Of a stretch of 7,655 bases of DNA, positions 5,190-7,655 are shown piece after piece. The stretch is from positions 1 to 7,655 of the forward strand of contig JAPOQV010000538.1 in assembly GCA_026710565.1 (NCBI GenBank). The letters run 5' to 3'. The stretch comes from Spirochaetaceae bacterium (lineage in GTDB: Bacteria > Spirochaetota > Spirochaetia > SZUA-6 > Bin103). The notes beneath the pieces were generated by a model. That model made no database searches and was not told the origin of the DNA. It saw nothing but the letters and a program-made list of their open reading frames with translations. The position numbers and the translations under genes were made by a program. How positions within the stretch are numbered: position 1 is the stretch's first letter; every line of letters begins with the position of its first letter.

Positions 5190-6389
5190 ATGACCGATCG
5201 GTTCATCGTCGTCGGCGCCGGTGTCTTCGGCGTAACCGCGGCGCTGGAGTTGCGCGCCCGCGGCCACGCTGTGACCCTGCTCGACCGCGGCCCGATCCCC
5301 GCGCCGCTTGCCGCCAGCACCGACATCAGCAAGGTCGTGCGCATGGAGTACGGCCCCGACCCGGACTACATGGCGCTCATGGAGGAGGCCCGGGCCGGAT
5401 GGCTGCGCTGGAACGAGCGCTGGACGGCGGACGGCACCGGACCGCTCTACCATGAGAGCGGCGTCCTGATGGTCACCCGCGACGTCATGGCGCCCGGCGG
5501 CTTCGAGCACGACAGCTACCGGATGCTGATGGCCCGCGGCCACCGGCCCGAGCGCATGGACGCGGCCGTGATCGCGCGCCGCTATCCCGCCTGGAGCACC
5601 GGACGCTTCGTGGACGGCTTCTACCACCGCAAGGGCGGCTACGCGGAGAGCGGCGCGGTGGTCGCCGCGCTGGCGCGTGAGGCGCGCGCCGCCGGGGTCA
5701 CGGTGAGCGAGGGATCCCGGATGACCGCGCTCATCGAGGAAGCCGGCCGCGTCCGCGGCGTCCGCACCGATCGAGGGCAGGAGATCGAAGCCGACGCCGT
5801 GGTGCTTGCCACCGGTGCCTGGGCGGGGTCCCTCCACTCGCCGCTGTCCGGCGCCATCCGCGCCAGCGGCCACCCGGTGTTCCATCTGCGTCCCGGCGAC
5901 CCCGCACTCTTCCGGGCGGAGCGGTTCCCGACCTTCACGGCCGACGTGGCGCGCACCGGCTACTACGGCTTTCCCGTGAACGCGCAGGGGGTGGTCAAGA
6001 TCGCCTCCCATGCGCTCGGCCGACCGATCGATCCGGACGCGCCCCGCGACTTGGCAGCCGGCGCGGAGACGCGCCTCCGCCACTTTCTCGCCGACATCTT
6101 TCCGGCCCTGGCCGCCGCCCCCGTCGTCTACACCCGCCTGTGCCTGTACGCCGACACGCAGGACGAGGACTTCTGGATCGCGCCCGACCCGGAGCGGGTC
6201 GGACTGACCGTGGCCGGCGGCGGCAGCGGCCACGGATTCAAGTTCGCGCCCGTGCTGGGCGGTCTGATCGCCGACGCGGCGACCGGCGTGGACAACCCCG
6301 CGCTCCGCAGATTCCGGTGGCGTCCCGAGGTCACCCTGGCGCATGGCACCGAGGCAGCCCGCTGCCACCTCCCCGAAGTGGACGACTGA
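5190..6389 (+). CDS. FAD-dependent oxidoreductase, monomeric sarcosine oxidase / N-methyl amino acid oxidase type, 399 aa
   Basis: The N-terminal Rossmann motif GAGVFG (9-14) in IVVGAGVFGVTAALELRARG, followed by an acidic residue after the second strand (LLD32), binds FAD. A second FAD-contact segment is VVLATGAWAG (204-213). The C-terminal SGHGFKFAPVLG (346-357) is typical of the DAO/sarcosine oxidase family. Residues known from Bacillus monomeric sarcosine oxidase align: C318 (RLCLYADTQDEDF) with the covalent-FAD Cys315, K270 with the oxygen-activating Lys265, H274 with His269 and K351 with Lys348. The enzyme should oxidise a secondary or N-methyl amine, giving an imine or aldehyde and H2O2. 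ATG 5190 is chosen because it starts 5 residues before the first strand. It has no strong ribosome site, and ATG 5172 in the same frame is possible. A 110-bp gap separates it from pdxH, and 12 bp separate it from the MOSC gene, with which it probably forms an operon. Confidence 0.88.
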   Translation: MTDRFIVVGAGVFGVTAALELRARGHAVTLLDRGPIPAPLAASTDISKVVRMEYGPDPDYMALMEEARAGWLRWNERWTADGTGPLYHESGVLMVTRDVMAPGGFEHDSYRMLMARGHRPERMDAAVIARRYPAWSTGRFVDGFYHRKGGYAESGAVVAALAREARAAGVTVSEGSRMTALIEEAGRVRGVRTDRGQEIEADAVVLATGAWAGSLHSPLSGAIRASGHPVFHLRPGDPALFRAERFPTFTADVARTGYYGFPVNAQGVVKIASHALGRPIDPDAPRDLAAGAETRLRHFLADIFPALAAAPVVYTRLCLYADTQDEDFWIAPDPERVGLTVAGGGSGHGFKFAPVLGGLIADAATGVDNPALRRFRWRPEVTLAHGTEAARCHLPEVDD

Positions 6390-6401
6390 GGTTGACGACC
6401 G

Positions 6402-7112
6402 ATGCTTTTCCATGACGATCTTGCGGATTTCGTCGCAACCCAGCGCAGACACCTGAAGAAGTGGGAAGCAGCCAACATCCCTGAAGTGGGAGTCATCCGC
6501 GACGTTCTTGGGCCGAACGACGACCAGGACATGGCCAGCAACCCCGGCGGCCATTCGGTCACGCAACAGGTCGACCGGCTCGCCGTCGACTGTCACGGCA
6601 TAGCCGGAGACCGTCACCGCGGCCTCACGAGACCCTCCACGGGCCGTGAAGCCCCGCTCTACCGCGAGACCGGTACCACCATCGTGAACCGGCGTCAGGT
6701 CTTCGCCGTCTCCTCGTACGAGTGCCACCTGTTGAGCCGCAGCCTCGAGGTGAGCATCACCCCCGATCTGCTTGGCGCGAACGTCGTCATCGATCGCGAG
6801 GACGGCGCCGACTACTGCATATCGGACGTGCCGCTCAACACCTACTTCGCCATCGCCCCGGCGGACGCCGTGGAGCTGCCGCGCACCCCTATCGCGACGC
6901 TGATCCAGTACCTCCAGCAGAAAGGCTGCAGCCGTACCGGACGCGCCATCGCCAGGGAGCACGGTGACGCCTCGCTGACGAAACGGTTCGTCGCCCATGC
7001 AGAGCACCAGCGCGGAATACTCTGCAGCGTGGAGTATCCCGTCGACGCCCCCGCCCATCTCGAGCGCGGTCAGAAGGTGTTCTTCAGGTTCCCGATGGGT
7101 GCCTGCTACTGA
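6402..7112 (+). CDS. MOSC-domain protein, 236 aa
   Basis: The MOSC hallmark GIAGDRHRG (67-74) is followed by a strand-rich core (TTIVNRRQVFAVSSYE; LEVSITPDLLGANVVI) and a late cysteine motif (RGILCSVEYP, C208), the likely conserved MOSC Cys. MOSC domains occur in molybdenum cofactor sulfurases, in mARC-type N-oxide reductases and in small proteins such as YiiM, and are thought to handle sulfur or Mo cofactor. The region before the motif includes about 50 residues, partly charged (VATQRRHLKKWEA), that may be an extension. ATG 6402 lies 12 bp after the oxidase stop. TGAGG, formed by that stop, may serve as ribosome site at about 10 nt, which supports co-expression. The stop directly abuts the convergent enolase-family gene. 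No other Mo enzyme gene is in view, so its partner is unknown. Confidence 0.78.
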   Translation: MLFHDDLADFVATQRRHLKKWEAANIPEVGVIRDVLGPNDDQDMASNPGGHSVTQQVDRLAVDCHGIAGDRHRGLTRPSTGREAPLYRETGTTIVNRRQVFAVSSYECHLLSRSLEVSITPDLLGANVVIDREDGADYCISDVPLNTYFAIAPADAVELPRTPIATLIQYLQQKGCSRTGRAIAREHGDASLTKRFVAHAEHQRGILCSVEYPVDAPAHLERGQKVFFRFPMGACY

Positions 7113-7116
7113 TCAG
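7109..7116. other. Palindrome CTGATCAG holding both convergent stop codons
   Basis: TGA at 7110-7112 ends the MOSC gene on the plus strand. TGA on the minus strand (7115-7113) ends the enolase-family gene. The two genes meet with no base between them. There is no room for a separate terminator hairpin. Confidence 0.9.
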
Positions 7117-7655
7117 TCCAGAACGCGCCGCGCGGTCTCGTGCGCGCGCACCCATTCCCAATCGATCTCCACGCCCAGGCCGGGGCCGGTCGGCACCGGC
7201 ACGTGGCCCCGGTCGTCGATGGCGTCGAGCGCGTCCGAGTAGTCGGCGTACAGCCCATCGTTGCGGGCGGATGGCACGTTGGGATGCACGAGCCCCAGCT
7301 CGTAGTAGTTGGTGTTGCGGATCGCCGCCATGCACTGCCGCTGCGCGGGACCGGGACCGTGGAACTCGATGTCGATGCCCAGCGACTCGGCGGCGTGCGC
7401 GAGCTTGATCACGCCGGTGATGCCGTCGTAGCCCACGTCGCCGCGCACGAAGTCGGTGGCGTCGGCCAGGGCGAAGTCGATGTGAGGCTCCAGGGTGCGC
7501 ACGTGCTCGGTCATCAGCAGCGGCGTGCGGATGAGCTGGCGCAGCTTGCGGTGCGCGAACTGCGAGATGCCGCCGTCGCGGAACGGGTCCTCGTACCAGT
7601 AGTAGCGGGCGTCGTCGCAGGCGTGGCCGACCTTGACCGCGTCCGCGAAGGTGCG
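7113..7655 (-). CDS. Enolase superfamily, mandelate racemase/muconate lactonizing type, C-terminal 180 residues
   Basis: The frame is open from base 7655 to TGA 7113; the N-terminal half lies outside the window. Counting from the window edge, the barrel shows the metal ligand E22 (YWYEDPF), a probable third ligand E50 (LMTEHVR), a GITG turn after D73 (GDVGYDGITG), H99 in EFHGPG and E119 (YYELGLVHPN). The last three positions match, approximately, the Asp-His dyad and Glu of mandelate racemase. The end is the usual VPTGPGLGVEIDWEWV. Members abstract a proton next to a carboxylate with Mg2+, most often as sugar-acid dehydratases, but also as racemases or cycloisomerases. The Lys motifs that would separate the subgroups are upstream of the window. 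It may belong to a sugar-acid pathway independent of the MOSC and oxidase genes. Confidence 0.88.
   Translation of the reverse strand, partial: RTFADAVKVGHACDDARYYWYEDPFRDGGISQFAHRKLRQLIRTPLLMTEHVRTLEPHIDFALADATDFVRGDVGYDGITGVIKLAHAAESLGIDIEFHGPGPAQRQCMAAIRNTNYYELGLVHPNVPSARNDGLYADYSDALDAIDDRGHVPVPTGPGLGVEIDWEWVRAHETARRVLD

Noticed and set aside
5124..7058. 644-codon minus-strand frame across the oxidase and MOSC genes
   Set aside because: It is very long but antisense to two genes with clear catalytic motifs; its translation is rich in His/Gly/Arg/Val without any domain, as expected from GC-rich antisense reading.

Overview
The window is high-GC bacterial DNA with dense coding on both strands. 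GTG starts, ribbon-helix-helix (RHH) control, MacB-type permeases, and a sarcosine-oxidase-like flavoenzyme beside an enolase-superfamily enzyme suggest a free-living or host-associated heterotroph with a versatile catabolic gene set. Nothing here fixes the phylum, and there is no rRNA, tRNA, CRISPR array or intact insertion sequence.

Left part (1-2396, minus strand): two paralogous MacB/FtsX-type ABC permease genes with an RHH regulator between them. Read 5'->3' on the minus strand the order is permease 2 (2331-1091, broken by a frameshift at a (GT)4 tract), RHH regulator (938-471, with its own promoter and an overlapping inverted-repeat operator), then permease 1 (from GTG at 474, overlapping the RHH stop by 4 bp and leaving the window at base 1). 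The homology between the two permease starts continues upstream into the last codons of the RHH gene. This suggests that an RHH-permease module was duplicated in tandem and that the upstream RHH copy was lost except for its tail, which is now part of a 30-codon leader-like ORF (2396-2304). No ATPase gene is in view.

Middle part (2397-4494): a roughly 300-bp gap, a minus-strand nitrilase-superfamily amidohydrolase (4127-2700) with an extra N-terminal beta-rich domain, an AT-rich element that may serve as a divergent promoter (4136-4143), and a plus-strand remnant resembling the N-terminus of an alpha/beta-hydrolase or acetyl-xylan-esterase-like protein (4153-about 4426). The remnant's frame stays open into the next gene.

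Right part (4495-7655): three co-directional plus-strand genes encode a PdxH-like flavoprotein with an altered substrate-phosphate site, a monomeric-sarcosine-oxidase-like FAD enzyme that keeps the covalent-flavin cysteine, and a MOSC-domain protein 12 bp downstream. A convergent enolase-superfamily (mandelate racemase-like) gene enters from the right edge, and its stop codon abuts the MOSC stop with no gap. The right part looks like small-molecule catabolism (N-methyl or secondary amines, sugar acids). The substrates cannot be read from the sequence.
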